DNA of 64,000 bases from an uncultured Eubacterium sp. (GTDB taxonomy: Bacteria > Bacillota > Clostridia > Lachnospirales > Lachnospiraceae). The stretch spans positions 1 through 64,000 of the forward strand of contig CAJUTR010000010.1 in NCBI GenBank assembly GCA_910589665.1, written 5' to 3'. Shown in pieces: positions 34,090 through 43,523 of this stretch. The first letter of the stretch is position 1; every line of letters begins with the position of its first letter. The notes beneath the pieces are model-generated. The model saw only the letters and a program-made list of their open reading frames with translations, ran no database searches and was not told where the DNA came from. The position numbers were made by a program, and so were the translations under genes.

Positions 34090-34824
34090 TTATTCAATCT
34101 CTTTTTGGTCATACATTTCCTGAATCATCTGTTGCACATGGGAACCTATATGTTTCTTTTCCTCTTTTTCAAGTGTATCCACATAGACCGGTTTTCCAAA
34201 CTCAATGGATATATGTCCGCCCCGGATCCACGGGAGATGGTTTTCCAGTATGTTTTCCGTATTCTTAATGCAGACAGGGACGATCGGTGCATTTGTTTTG
34301 GTGGCAATTTTCATGCTGCCTTCCTTGAAGGGAAGGAGGGTATCCGTTGCGTTTCTCGTGCCTTCTGGTGCGATATAAATAGAGTAACCTTCTTTGATCA
34401 GGGCGATGGCGTTCAGTATGACTCCCATATTCTGTTTCATGTCACCGCGGTCCATGAACAGGCAGTTTAAAAAGTACATCCACTGGGCGATCATCGGAAC
34501 CCGTTTTAGTTCGATTTTTGATACGAAGGCTGCCTGCACGCCAGCAGAAGCGAGGACGGCGTAGGCAAGAATGATGTCATAAAAACTTCTGTGGTTGGCG
34601 GCAAACATAACAGGAGTATCCGCTGGAATGTTCTCAATTCCTAGGACTTCTTTTTTGCACCCGGATAAGAACATGCCAAAATGAAAGGCGATTCGTACAA
34701 CGCGGAGGGCAAACGATGCCGCTGCTTTTTGATCGATCTTTCGGATGACACATTCCATGAGCAGTAGGGGTATGCTCAGGATGCAGAGAAGAAGATAAGT
34801 AACCAGCATAAGTATTGTTCTCAT
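34090..34824 (-). CDS. plsC: 1-acyl-sn-glycerol-3-phosphate acyltransferase
   Basis: The 244-residue protein has an N-terminal membrane helix and the acyltransferase motifs I to IV. ANHRSFYDIILAYA contains the catalytic His and Asp. FMDRGD and IYIAPEGTRNATDTLLPFKEGSMKIA form the phosphate-binding block, followed by IVPVCIKN. It acylates lysophosphatidic acid to phosphatidic acid at the inner face of the membrane. GAAAGGAAG lies upstream of the ATG at 34824. It is 15 bases downstream of the VanY-type gene, so these two are probably co-transcribed. Confidence 0.9.
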   Translation of the reverse strand: MRTILMLVTYLLLCILSIPLLLMECVIRKIDQKAAASFALRVVRIAFHFGMFLSGCKKEVLGIENIPADTPVMFAANHRSFYDIILAYAVLASAGVQAAFVSKIELKRVPMIAQWMYFLNCLFMDRGDMKQNMGVILNAIALIKEGYSIYIAPEGTRNATDTLLPFKEGSMKIATKTNAPIVPVCIKNTENILENHLPWIRGGHISIEFGKPVYVDTLEKEEKKHIGSHVQQMIQEMYDQKEIE

Positions 34825-34839
34825 ATGTGTTCTTCCTTT

Positions 34840-35973
34840 CTATGAAGCATTACCGGCATCGGTGTCTGTATCATTGTTATTTTTTTGGTCGTCCGGTACC
34901 TGGGTCGGTGCCGGAGGCGCAGTTGGTGCCGGCGGAACTGGTGTTGGCTCAGGAGGCTTTTCTGCGGGAACCGGTTTTGGTGTTTTGGGTTCCGGTTTTT
35001 CGGTGGGTTTCGCAGGTGGTTTGGTCTTTTTGGGTTTCGGCTTCTGCGTATGCTTTGGTTTTTTTGTGGAAGCCGGTTTTTTCGTCGGTTCAGGCTTTGG
35101 CGTCGGCTTTCGGGTCGGTTTTGGTGTCGCGTATTTGACCGTATCCGGGTCTTCAACATCGACAGCATTATCGGGTACGTCAGCTGCGGCTTCGACACCA
35201 TAGTACTCCTCTAATGTAAGATTGTTCTCATATAGGTAAGTGGCGACTGTTTTCCCGACAAATCGAATGTGCCATGGTTCGTAGCTGTAGCCGGTAATGG
35301 ATGATTTGCCATAAGGGTATCGGATGATAAACCCATACAGGTGCGCATTTTCCGCCAGCCATTTGCCTTCTTTTGTATCTCCAAAACTCTGATCTAACCG
35401 GAAATTTACACTTTTAGCAGAAACGTCGATCGTCAGACCGGTCTGGTGCTCGCTGCTGCCCGGTTTGGCAGAAACGGCGTCCGTGGCAGACTGACCGCGT
35501 GAAGCGATGTTTCGGTCATATATTTCTTTTTGGCGCGCATAAGAGCGATAACCGGAAACACCATATAATTCGATATTCTTTTTCTTTCCGCCTTCAAATA
35601 GTTTTTCAAGGGCGTCTGCGGCTACTTTGCGCATTTTTCTTTTATCTGATAGGTATGAAAAATTGAATTTCACATTCGGAACAACTAAGCTGGATGGAAT
35701 GTAGGTGGAAGGCAGTGGGTATAGTCGGTTAACCAAAACTGTTATACTGCTTGGGATCAGATCAAGCGGAACGGTTGGATTATCGGCTAGTATGGAATTC
35801 AGATCCTCGGGCAAGAGCGAGTCCTCCTCATCCTCAACATTTTCATTATAATAATATTCATAAGAATCCTCCGTGTTATTGCTGGATTCATACTGAGGCT
35901 TGGACGGGTGCAGAATGACCACACCGAACATGATGAGCAATAGTATAATGCCTGTTACGATATATCTTTTCAT
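34840..35973 (-). CDS. VanY-type D-alanyl-D-alanine carboxypeptidase with Pro/Lys tail
   Basis: The start at 35973 (MKRYIVTGIILLLIMFGVV) has GGGAG upstream and gives a signal anchor. Residues 30-90 are an acidic linker. Residues 95-265 hold the peptidase: SGYRSYARQKEIYDRN, the zinc site GSSEHQTGLTIDVS with His and Asp, and EPWHIRFVG with the second zinc His. It trims D-Ala from peptidoglycan stem peptides outside the membrane. The last 100 residues are Pro/Lys/Thr repeats such as PTRKPTPKPEPTKKP, a basic wall-interaction tail much like the linker of the protein at 2163. Convergent long open frames over this repeat are compositional. Confidence 0.88.
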   Translation of the reverse strand: MKRYIVTGIILLLIMFGVVILHPSKPQYESSNNTEDSYEYYYNENVEDEEDSLLPEDLNSILADNPTVPLDLIPSSITVLVNRLYPLPSTYIPSSLVVPNVKFNFSYLSDKRKMRKVAADALEKLFEGGKKKNIELYGVSGYRSYARQKEIYDRNIASRGQSATDAVSAKPGSSEHQTGLTIDVSAKSVNFRLDQSFGDTKEGKWLAENAHLYGFIIRYPYGKSSITGYSYEPWHIRFVGKTVATYLYENNLTLEEYYGVEAAADVPDNAVDVEDPDTVKYATPKPTRKPTPKPEPTKKPASTKKPKHTQKPKPKKTKPPAKPTEKPEPKTPKPVPAEKPPEPTPVPPAPTAPPAPTQVPDDQKNNNDTDTDAGNAS

Positions 35974-36077
35974 AAGTTCTCCCATTTGCGCGTCTGCATA
36001 TCATATGATAAAAGTTTTGTTCGCATAGGACAAACAATGTCCGTAACAAGCATTATACCCTTAGATGAAGGAAAAAG

Positions 36078-36569
36078 TCAATCGGCTTTAAATATATTTT
36101 TTCCAAATTTTTGTAGCGAGAGCAAAAGAATCATACCGAGAACGCCGCACGAGATGATCTCGCCGATCCCCACAGTCAGCATCAGGAAGGGGATGGCGTC
36201 TTCCATGCCATACGCAAACCGGAGAACCCAGGGGACAATGATCGTATTGGCAGCGATCGGCGGGATGGGTGCGAGCCACGGAAAGCGGCGGAGCGCGTAG
36301 GTGAGAACAGCGCCAATAAGCGTGGCGGCAGTGCCGAAAATGATGTCCAGTACAGCGCAGCCGGTAAGCCAGTTGCTGAGCAGGCAGCCAATCGTCAATC
36401 CTGGTATGGCTGCCGGTGTGAAGTAGGGGAGGATGGTAAGCGCTTCGGATAGTCTAACCTGAGGGTTTCCGCTTGCTAATCCAAACGCGTTTGCGATATA
36501 AGTGAGTACGACATAGAGGGCAGCGATCATAGCTGCCTGACTGATGGTAAATATATTTTTGTTTTTCAT
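36078..36569 (-). CDS. queT: QueT-family queuosine precursor transporter
   Basis: The product is a 163-residue membrane protein with about five segments and the QueT pattern MIAALYVVLTYIANAFGL, GNPQVRLSEALTILPYF and LLSNWLTGCAVLDIIFGTAATLIGA. QueT is the substrate-binding component of an energy-coupling-factor transporter that takes up preQ1 or another queuosine precursor. It relies on shared EcfA/T subunits, which are not encoded here. A candidate preQ1 riboswitch lies immediately upstream on the same strand and supports this assignment. The gene is intact and stands between the carboxypeptidase and TSCPD genes. Confidence 0.9.
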   Translation of the reverse strand: MKNKNIFTISQAAMIAALYVVLTYIANAFGLASGNPQVRLSEALTILPYFTPAAIPGLTIGCLLSNWLTGCAVLDIIFGTAATLIGAVLTYALRRFPWLAPIPPIAANTIIVPWVLRFAYGMEDAIPFLMLTVGIGEIISCGVLGMILLLSLQKFGKNIFKAD

Positions 36570-36578
36570 GATTGTAAT

Positions 36579-36620
36579 CTTCTTAGTTTTGTTTTACGTG
36601 TGGATGGTTTCGAACACACG
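36579..36620 (-). promoter_or_regulatory. candidate preQ1-I riboswitch before queT
   Basis: On the minus strand CGTGTG (36620-36615) pairs with CACACG (36602-36597) around the loop TTCGAAACCATC. An A-rich tail, TAAAACAAAACTAAG, follows and leads into the queT start. The short stem, C-containing loop and A-rich AACTAA tail fit the preQ1-I layout, and the position before queT is typical. The pseudoknot pairing is weak by eye, so this stays a candidate. Confidence 0.5.
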
Positions 36621-36624
36621 GGTG

Positions 36625-36891
36625 TTAATTTGCTCCTTGTTCCACAGCTTCTTTGGCCGCGAGAACTGCTTTTGCGAGCTGGTCCGCGCAGGACGTGTTT
36701 TTAAATCCGCACTGGATACCGGCGCACTTTTTGGTGATCTGATCGACGGTCAGTCCGTCTACTAAAATCGGAATCGCTTTCAGGTTCCCGTCACAGCCGC
36801 CATAGAATTTTACGTTTGTAATAACGTCATCATTGATCTCTAGGTCGATCTGCTGGGAACAGGTACCTTTTGTACGATATGAATATTTCAT
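36625..36891 (-). CDS. TSCPD-domain protein (TIGR03905-like)
   Basis: The start at 36891 (MKYSYRTKGTC) follows AAAGGAGGCAGGC. The 88-residue product is a complete small TSCPD domain, with GTCSQQIDLEINDDVITNVKF, GGCDGNLKAIPILVDGL and a late CGFKNTSCADQLAKAV. The domain is related to the C-terminal zinc-binding part of vitamin B12-dependent ribonucleotide reductases. Four cysteines are conserved here, so metal or redox binding is plausible. Stand-alone copies are common in Clostridia and their role is unclear. The gene lies directly upstream of the queT leader on the same strand. Confidence 0.85.
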   Translation of the reverse strand: MKYSYRTKGTCSQQIDLEINDDVITNVKFYGGCDGNLKAIPILVDGLTVDQITKKCAGIQCGFKNTSCADQLAKAVLAAKEAVEQGAN

Positions 36892-37143
36892 CTGCCTGCC
36901 TCCTTTCCAAAAGGATCCCGATCCGCACGGGTTGTCTGAAATCCGAGTTTCACGGGTCAATAACATTGTATATAAAAAAGGGGCTGGTTGTCAAGGGGAT
37001 GGGACAGGCGAAAAAACGTTGCGCAATCCGCACGGATTTTTGTGGACAATAGGATGAAAATGTATTATGATATTGTATATTACTGTAAGAATAAAAAATA
37101 AAACATAATTAGGCGCGTAATAAGGCGCAGAAATGAGGGAAAA

Positions 37144-37494
37144 ATGGCTGATTTTACTTTAGAAGACATCGAAGAGATGTCGGTAGATCTCGAACTGGAG
37201 GATGGAAATACGCTGTCGTGCGAGGTATTATACATCTTTGAGTGGGATGGAGATGACTATGCGGTCCTGACGCCCGTGGATGAATCAATTGAAGAAATCT
37301 ACTTTTTTGGGATCGAAATTGAGGATAAGGGCGGGGAGCCGGAGATCACGCTGCTCCAGATCGAAGACGAGGAAGTGCTGGAAGCACTTGCCGACGCCTT
37401 TGATGAGATGCTGGATGAGGAAGAGTTAGAAGAAGAGATGGATGAAGAGGACGCGAAATGGGATGAGTTCATCCATAAAAAACTGGATGAATAA
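37144..37494 (+). CDS. DUF1292 acidic protein
   Basis: The 116-residue protein is highly acidic. Residues 1-75 have the DUF1292 pattern (ELEDGNTLSCEVLYIFEWDGDDYAVLTP, then EIYFFGIEI), as in B. subtilis YrzB. The C-terminal 40 residues are a nearly continuous Glu/Asp run ending KWDEFIHKKLDE. Such proteins are small, soluble and of unknown function, and are often near stress or ribosome genes in Firmicutes. GAGGGAAAA lies upstream of the ATG at 37144. It is convergent with the glycosylphosphotransferase gene, and the two stops are 17 bases apart. Confidence 0.85.
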   Translation: MADFTLEDIEEMSVDLELEDGNTLSCEVLYIFEWDGDDYAVLTPVDESIEEIYFFGIEIEDKGGEPEITLLQIEDEEVLEALADAFDEMLDEEELEEEMDEEDAKWDEFIHKKLDE

Positions 37495-37511
37495 CGGCAA
37501 CGGACACCCCG

Positions 37512-38945
37512 TCAGTACGCATTCCGGTTGATAAATCCTTTGATCACCGTGAGGAACAGGATTTTGATGTCCAGCATCACAGACCAGTTTTCAATATAAT
37601 ACAGATCACAGTCGATGCGCAGCCGGATCGAAGTGTCACCGCGGTAGCCATTGACCTGTGCCCAGCCTGTGATGCCGGGACGCACCTGATGTTTGATCAT
37701 GTAACGGGGAATCTCTTCTTTAAACTTCTCTACGAAAAATGGGCGCTCCGGCCGCGGGCCGATGAGACTCATCTCCCCTTTTAAAACATTGAAAAGCTGG
37801 GGAAGCTCGTCCACGCTTGTTTTTCGTATGAATTTACCGATCGGAGTCACACGGGGATCGTCAGGCGTTGTCCATGCTTTTTTCTCCTCGGAAGCTTTCT
37901 GCACTGTCATGGAGCGGAATTTATACATCATAAATGGTTTCCCGTGGAGACCGATGCGTTCCTGTTGAAAGATGAGCGGGCCTTCCGAGGTCGCCTTTAC
38001 AACGATCGCCACAATGATCATCGGAATGGAAAACACGACGATACCGACAAAGGAACCGATGATATCAATTGATCGTTTGACAAATTTGTTGAAAGAATTG
38101 GACAGAGGAACATTCCGCACATGGATGACCGGAAGCCCGTCCAGATCTTCGGTATAAGGTTTGGTCGGGATAATGTTGTTGTAATCAGGGATAAATTTTG
38201 TGTGTACGCCGGATTTTTCCGTAATGGATACGATGTCTTCCAGTCTTCCGTACTGGTCGATCCCGAGAGTGATGGCGATCTCGTCGTAGGAATTATTGGC
38301 GATGATAGATTCGAGATCGTCAATATCTCCGATGACGTGTACGTCCCGATAAGATTTTCCGTTCCGTTTGCGGTCGTCTAAAATACCGTGGACGACATAT
38401 CCCCATTCCGGGTGCGCGCAGATGCGGTCAATATAGCCTTCCGCTGATCGGCCGTAACCGACGAGGAGGATGTGTTTGAGATTGTGTCCTTTTTTGCGGA
38501 ACCTGCGCAGGATCGTCGTGATCAGTAAACGGAAAAAAAGTTCAAGAATAAAATTGATCACCACGAATATAATGATAAAAAGCCGGGCATAATTTCCGCT
38601 CCGTTTTATAAAATACAGGCCGGCAGTGCAGTAAAGGATACCGATCACGTTGGCCTTGAAAATATTGTACATCTGAGATTTGCGGCTTGTGACACGTTTT
38701 GGGTCATAGAGGTGAAAAAGGTAATAGGAGAGCAGATAGCAAGGTATCAAAAGAAAAAGCAGCTGCATGTACTGCTCGAGTTTTTCGTAAAGTCCGATTG
38801 GTTCATCTATGATCCCATACCGGATCAGGAAGCTGAACTCTTCATCAAAACGCAGAAGATAGGCCAGCACAAAGGAGACGATAAGTATCAGTACATCTAT
38901 TATAAAGCGAATGACATTTAGTAACTTCTGATTTCCTTTGATCAA
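37512..38945 (-). CDS. polyprenyl glycosylphosphotransferase (WbaP/PssY-like)
   Basis: The 477-residue product has four to five N-terminal membrane segments (residues 10-130) and a Rossmann-like CoA-binding-type domain with LLVGYGRSAEGYIDRI. The C-terminal bacterial sugar transferase domain starts with KRSIDIIGSFVGIVVFSIPM, then QERIGLHGKPFMMYKFRSM, SVDELPQLFNVLKGEMSLIGPRP and PGITGWAQVNGYRG. It moves a sugar-1-phosphate, often glucose or galactose, onto undecaprenyl phosphate and so starts exopolysaccharide or capsule synthesis. No glycosyltransferase cluster is present nearby, so it acts as an orphan initiating enzyme. The exact sugar cannot be read from the sequence. Confidence 0.88.
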   Translation of the reverse strand: MIKGNQKLLNVIRFIIDVLILIVSFVLAYLLRFDEEFSFLIRYGIIDEPIGLYEKLEQYMQLLFLLIPCYLLSYYLFHLYDPKRVTSRKSQMYNIFKANVIGILYCTAGLYFIKRSGNYARLFIIIFVVINFILELFFRLLITTILRRFRKKGHNLKHILLVGYGRSAEGYIDRICAHPEWGYVVHGILDDRKRNGKSYRDVHVIGDIDDLESIIANNSYDEIAITLGIDQYGRLEDIVSITEKSGVHTKFIPDYNNIIPTKPYTEDLDGLPVIHVRNVPLSNSFNKFVKRSIDIIGSFVGIVVFSIPMIIVAIVVKATSEGPLIFQQERIGLHGKPFMMYKFRSMTVQKASEEKKAWTTPDDPRVTPIGKFIRKTSVDELPQLFNVLKGEMSLIGPRPERPFFVEKFKEEIPRYMIKHQVRPGITGWAQVNGYRGDTSIRLRIDCDLYYIENWSVMLDIKILFLTVIKGFINRNAY

Positions 38946-39173
38946 TTGTTATCATCCTTTCCTATGTGTTATTACACGATGTTAAGGGAAAAATACCTTT
39001 AGGCCCCAACATCATTATATACAGTATAAGATATTTTACCAGTTTTCACAATAATAAAATAAAGATTTCACAAACTAAACACAATTGATATGTATAATGC
39101 AATTTGAGAACGGGTAAAATACATCAAATTTCATATGAATTTGTAATAAAGGAAATAAGAAAGGAAGATTCTT

Positions 39174-40718
39174 ATGAGTGAAGATAATTGGAATAACTGG
39201 AATAATGAGGAAAATTCTTTTTCGGGTTCACTGGATCCGACGAGTGTGAATGCGCAGCAGGACACTTATACAGGTGCGGAGGCACAGACGGAGCAAAGTA
39301 ATGAGGCGGGACCGCAGCCAATGCCTTCTGATGATAATATGTACCGGTTCCAAAATGTAAATGCAGGACAGAAGGAACCAGATGAAGGGCGGTCGGAGAA
39401 GAAGGGGAAACATTCCGGCGGAGTGGTAAAGATCCTTGTATCTGCTGTCGTATTTGGCGTGGTGGCAGCAGCGTGTTTCTTTGTCGTTTTGAAAATTTCC
39501 GGTTTTCGTTTTTCGGGAGAAAACGAAGGCGGCGGTATGATCGGGACAGTAGATACGACCGCAGGTAATGAGGTGATGGCAGTTTCCGGTTCGGCAGCAG
39601 GATTTTCTGATGTGTCAGGAATCGTGGACCGCGCGATGCCTTCGATCGTCGCTATTACGGAAACGAGTACGGTATCCTCTTATTTTGGCCAGTCCTATTC
39701 GACGGAAGGCGCCGGGTCAGGATTTATTGTAAAGGAAGATAATGATGAGCTGCTGATCGTGACAAATAATCACGTGGTAGAGGGCGCCGACAGCATTACG
39801 GTTACCTTTATTGACGATTCTACGGCAAACGGTATCATAAAAGGGTTGGATTCCGCAGCGGATCTGGCCGTTATCTCGGTGAAGATAAGCGATCTGAAAG
39901 AAGAGACGAAACAGAAGATCAAAGTTGCCAGCCTGGGCCATTCCGATGATGTCAAGGTCGGACAGATGGCGATCGCGATCGGCAATGCACTTGGTTATGG
40001 GCAGTCTGTGACGGTAGGATATATTAGCGCCAAAGACAGACAGGTTCAAGTGGGAGACGAGAGTTCCTACAGCACGAATACGATGACGCTTCTGCAGACG
40101 GACGCGGCGATCAATCCGGGTAACAGCGGCGGTGCGCTTCTTGATGCTAATGGCAACGTTATAGGTATCAATTCAGTAAAATATGCGGATACGAAAGTGG
40201 AAGGTATCGGCTATGCGATCCCGATGACGGACGCCGTGCCGATCATCAATGAACTGATGAACCGCAAAGTGCTGAAAGACGAAGAAAAAGGGTATCTCGG
40301 AATTTCGGGCCGGACAGTCGGCGAGAGTCTGAGCCAGGCATATGGACTCCCGGTAGGTGTGTTCGTATCTGCTGTTTCGGATAATGGCGCTGCGAAACAG
40401 GCCGGCATCAAGCAGGGCGATATAATTACAAAGATCAATGATTCGAAGATTACAAGTATCGAACAGGTACAGGAGAAAGTCAATAACCTGGAAGCCGGCA
40501 CCGAGATCACAGTTACGATCTCCAGGAGCCAGGATGGAGAATACAAGGAACAGGATGTTAAGGTGACGCTCGGAAGCTCAGAGACGATAAATAATCTGGA
40601 TAACGGAAAACAGGAAAACGGAGGAAAGAGCGATGGGCAGAATAACGGGCAGCAGGGCAACCCGTTTGGATACGAAGATGAATCGCAGGACGACGGATAT
40701 CAGATCATGCCGTGGTAA
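39174..40718 (+). CDS. HtrA-type serine protease with PDZ domain
   Basis: Residues 1-78 are a polar cytoplasmic region and 80-105 a single membrane anchor (VVKILVSAVVFGVVAAACFFVV). The trypsin-like domain follows at about 145-345, with His in TNNHVVEGA, Asp in SAADLAVISV and Ser in NPGNSGGALL. Residues 365-460 form one PDZ domain (YLGISGRTVGES ... AAKQAGIKQGDIITKIN). An Asn/Gln-rich tail ends the protein. It is a membrane-bound quality-control protease of the cell surface. It is followed by clpX, so both genes may belong to the same protein-quality program, though a 119-base gap separates them. Confidence 0.92.
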   Translation: MSEDNWNNWNNEENSFSGSLDPTSVNAQQDTYTGAEAQTEQSNEAGPQPMPSDDNMYRFQNVNAGQKEPDEGRSEKKGKHSGGVVKILVSAVVFGVVAAACFFVVLKISGFRFSGENEGGGMIGTVDTTAGNEVMAVSGSAAGFSDVSGIVDRAMPSIVAITETSTVSSYFGQSYSTEGAGSGFIVKEDNDELLIVTNNHVVEGADSITVTFIDDSTANGIIKGLDSAADLAVISVKISDLKEETKQKIKVASLGHSDDVKVGQMAIAIGNALGYGQSVTVGYISAKDRQVQVGDESSYSTNTMTLLQTDAAINPGNSGGALLDANGNVIGINSVKYADTKVEGIGYAIPMTDAVPIINELMNRKVLKDEEKGYLGISGRTVGESLSQAYGLPVGVFVSAVSDNGAAKQAGIKQGDIITKINDSKITSIEQVQEKVNNLEAGTEITVTISRSQDGEYKEQDVKVTLGSSETINNLDNGKQENGGKSDGQNNGQQGNPFGYEDESQDDGYQIMPW

Positions 40719-40837
40719 TGGGATATTTTCTGAAAGAAATGATACATTTGTACGGGAACTGTTATCAGAAATGATAGCAGTTCCTTTTGGGCGCTAAGGG
40801 CTGCTGTATCTGGCAGTTCCGGATTGGAGGATTGATT

Positions 40838-42313
40838 TTGAGCGAGGAAATTACAAAGACGGATCATGGGGACAAGAAAGATGGGGGAGAACGGGACGGT
40901 TATGAAAAGACCTGCTATCTGTGCCAAAGGCCGGAGAGCAAGGTGCAGCAGATGATGTCGATATCGAACATCCCAGTATGTTCGGACTGCATGCAGAAGG
41001 CATTAGACCAAATAAAAATGCAGGACATTCCGAATCTTGGCCCAGTGGGTCATACTGGCGGGTCATCGGATCAGAAAGGGACGCCAAACATACCGGGGAT
41101 TGAATTTATCAATCTGGCAAATATGTTCGGCGGGGGAATGTCAGAAGAAATGCAGGCGAGACATTCGGTCAAGCCGAAAAAGAAGAAAAAGAAAGAGGCG
41201 GCGCCTGTGCTTGATATCCGGCAGCTTCCGGCTCCGCATGTGATCAAGGGAAAACTGGATGATTTTGTGATGGGACAGGACGAGGCAAAAAAGGTCATTT
41301 CTGTCGGCGTTTATAATCATTACAAGCGGGTGTTGTCGATCCGGGAAAGAGAAAAGGCCGAGGAGAGCGGTGATCAGAATTTATCCGGTATGGATGTCGA
41401 GATAGAGAAATCCAATATGCTGATGCTTGGTCCTACCGGAAGCGGGAAGACATATCTTGTCAAGACGCTGGCGAAACTCCTTCAGGTTCCGCTTGCCATT
41501 ACAGATGCGACGGCACTCACAGAGGCGGGATACATCGGTGATGACGTGGAAAGCGTTATTTCAAAGCTGCTTTCAAATGCGGATAATGACGTGGAGAGGG
41601 CAGAGAGCGGGATCGTGTATATCGACGAGATTGATAAACTGGCAAAAAAAGAAAATGCGAACCATCGCGATGTCAGCGGGGAATCAGTTCAGCAGGCGCT
41701 ATTAAAGCTGCTGGAGGGGGCTGATGTGGAAGTGCCTGTCGGAGCCAGCAATAAAAATGCGATGGTGCCGATGACGACGGTGAATACAAGTCACATTCTA
41801 TTTATCTGCGGCGGCGCTTTTCCGGGATTGGAAAAGATAGTGAAAAAGCGATTGACCAAACACGGAGGTATCGGTTTTGGGGCGGATCTGAAAGATCGGT
41901 ATGACGATGAAAAGGACATCTTCTCGAGAGTGGAGACGGAAGACATACGTAATTACGGTCTTATCCCAGAGTTTATCGGAAGGCTCCCGATCATTTACTC
42001 TTTGAGCGAGATGGATGAAAACCTGCTTGTCAAAGTTTTGACTGAGCCAAAAAACGCCATCATCAAACAGTATCAAAAACTGTTATCCATGGATGAGGTG
42101 AGATTGGATTTTGATGAGGACGCGCTGTTTGCGATCGCCAGCCAAGCGGTGAAAAAGAAGACGGGAGCACGTGCCCTTCGCTCGATCATTGAAAAAATGA
42201 TGCTCGATATCATGTATGAAATACCGAAGGATGATATGATCGGCAAGGTTACGATTACGAAGGATTATATCGAGGGAACGGGTGCGCCGCGTATTGAGAT
42301 GCGGGGCAGTTGA
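40838..42313 (+). CDS. clpX: ATP-dependent Clp protease ATP-binding subunit ClpX
   Basis: A TTG start at 40838 is supported by GGAGG seven bases upstream and gives 491 residues, longer than the usual 410-430. A zinc-binding domain (CYLC...CSDC) comes first, then a linker of about 60 residues with a Lys/Glu-rich run. The AAA+ core has Walker A GPTGSGKTYL, Walker B IVYIDEIDK, sensor GGAFPGLEKIVKKR and IGFGAD, the loop that docks onto ClpP. ClpX unfolds tagged proteins for ClpP. No clpP is in this window. A terminator follows at 42330-42371. Confidence 0.93.
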   Translation: MSEEITKTDHGDKKDGGERDGYEKTCYLCQRPESKVQQMMSISNIPVCSDCMQKALDQIKMQDIPNLGPVGHTGGSSDQKGTPNIPGIEFINLANMFGGGMSEEMQARHSVKPKKKKKKEAAPVLDIRQLPAPHVIKGKLDDFVMGQDEAKKVISVGVYNHYKRVLSIREREKAEESGDQNLSGMDVEIEKSNMLMLGPTGSGKTYLVKTLAKLLQVPLAITDATALTEAGYIGDDVESVISKLLSNADNDVERAESGIVYIDEIDKLAKKENANHRDVSGESVQQALLKLLEGADVEVPVGASNKNAMVPMTTVNTSHILFICGGAFPGLEKIVKKRLTKHGGIGFGADLKDRYDDEKDIFSRVETEDIRNYGLIPEFIGRLPIIYSLSEMDENLLVKVLTEPKNAIIKQYQKLLSMDEVRLDFDEDALFAIASQAVKKKTGARALRSIIEKMMLDIMYEIPKDDMIGKVTITKDYIEGTGAPRIEMRGS

Positions 42314-42329
42314 AAACAGATAGAAATTT

Positions 42330-42371
42330 AACACTTTGCTGCGGTGTCTGCGGGCAAGGTGTTATTTTTTC
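42330..42371 (+). terminator. Rho-independent terminator after clpX
   Basis: AACACTTTGC pairs with GCAAGGTGTT (one G-T pair) around a loop of about 14 bases, and a TTTTTT run follows immediately. Confidence 0.8.
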
Positions 42372-42419
42372 TTGTATCTCAAATCAAACTGTGGTAAAAT
42401 ATGCTATAGGGATTTTAGA

Positions 42420-43499
42420 ATGGGAAACGGTGAAGGCGAGATGACGACAAAATATATTAGATGGACGCCAGAGGACGGTTTTGATTCAGATGAACTTTCG
42501 GAGGCTGTACGGGTCATCCGGGAGGGCGGTCTGGTGGCGTTTCCGACGGAAACCGTATACGGACTGGGAGGAAACGGACTTCGCCCGGAGGTGTCGAAAA
42601 AGATTTACGCGGCAAAGGGCAGGCCGTCGGATAACCCGCTTATTCTCCATATCGCGGAACGGAAACAGCTTGACCGGATCGCGCGCGGGGTATCAGAGAA
42701 ATCAGAAAGACTTGCCGATTCGTTTTGGCCGGGGCCGCTGACTATGATTTTTGAAAAAGCGTCATGTGTTCCTTATGAGACGACGGGCGGTTTGGATACC
42801 ATTGCGGTCAGGATGCCGGATCACACAGGGGCGCTCGAATTTTTAAAGCAGGCAGGCGTTCCGGTGGCTGCGCCGAGCGCAAATACATCGGGAAGGCCGA
42901 GTCCGACAAAGGCGGCGCATGTCCGGGAAGATTTGCATGGGATCATTGATATGGTTATTGATGGCGGTGATGTCGGCATCGGCTACGAATCTACGATATT
43001 GGACATGACAGAAACGATTCCTGTTATTTTGAGACCGGGGGCGGTCACAAAAAAAATGCTATCGGATGTGATCGGCGAAGTGGTCATGGATCCCGCGCTC
43101 ATGTCAGTGGGCAGGGATCGGCCGAGAGCGCCGGGTATGAAGTACCGCCATTATGCTCCAAATGCGGAGATGATCGTGTTTCAGGGAAGCTTAGCGGCGG
43201 TTGCTGACCGAATACAGAAGCAGGTTCGGTCCTATGTTTGTGATGGAAGTTATAAAACAGAAGAGATTGGCATTTTGGCAGCCGAAGAAACAGCGGGCAG
43301 TTATCCGGAAGGACAAGTCGTGTCCGCGGGTTCCCGAAAGAAGGGGACGGTTGGCAGAATGATATATGGCGCACTTCGTAAGTTTGACGAACTTCATGTA
43401 AAGATTATCCTGTCAGAGAGTTTTTATGAACTGGAACAACAGGAGGCGATCATGAATCGGCTCCTGAAGGCTGCAGGACAACGTACGATAGACGTTTGA
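42420..43499 (+). CDS. ywlC: L-threonylcarbamoyladenylate synthase (Sua5/YwlC type)
   Basis: I use ATG 42420, preceded by AGGGAT; ATG 42441 (MTTKYIRW) is an alternative. Residues 20-210 are the YrdC domain: VAFPTETVYGLGGNGL, KGRPSDNPLILHI, FWPGPLTMIF, AVRMPDHTGA and APSANTSGRPSPTKA. The C-terminal Sua5 domain with APGMKYRHYAPNAEMIVF and ALRKFDELHVKII makes it a full-length Sua5 rather than a short TsaC. It makes threonylcarbamoyl-AMP for the t6A37 modification of ANN-decoding tRNAs. The order ywlC, LMW-phosphatase-like, rpiB is conserved across Firmicutes. Confidence 0.9.
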   Translation: MGNGEGEMTTKYIRWTPEDGFDSDELSEAVRVIREGGLVAFPTETVYGLGGNGLRPEVSKKIYAAKGRPSDNPLILHIAERKQLDRIARGVSEKSERLADSFWPGPLTMIFEKASCVPYETTGGLDTIAVRMPDHTGALEFLKQAGVPVAAPSANTSGRPSPTKAAHVREDLHGIIDMVIDGGDVGIGYESTILDMTETIPVILRPGAVTKKMLSDVIGEVVMDPALMSVGRDRPRAPGMKYRHYAPNAEMIVFQGSLAAVADRIQKQVRSYVCDGSYKTEEIGILAAEETAGSYPEGQVVSAGSRKKGTVGRMIYGALRKFDELHVKIILSESFYELEQQEAIMNRLLKAAGQRTIDV

Positions 43500-43523
43500 G
43501 TGAGTTGCGGAAGGCGGAATATT

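Noticed and set aside
34821..35214. Open frames in other frames over the Pro/Lys tail of the carboxypeptidase
   Set aside because: Their low-complexity Gly/Val or Arg-rich translations follow from the repeat; there is no start signal.
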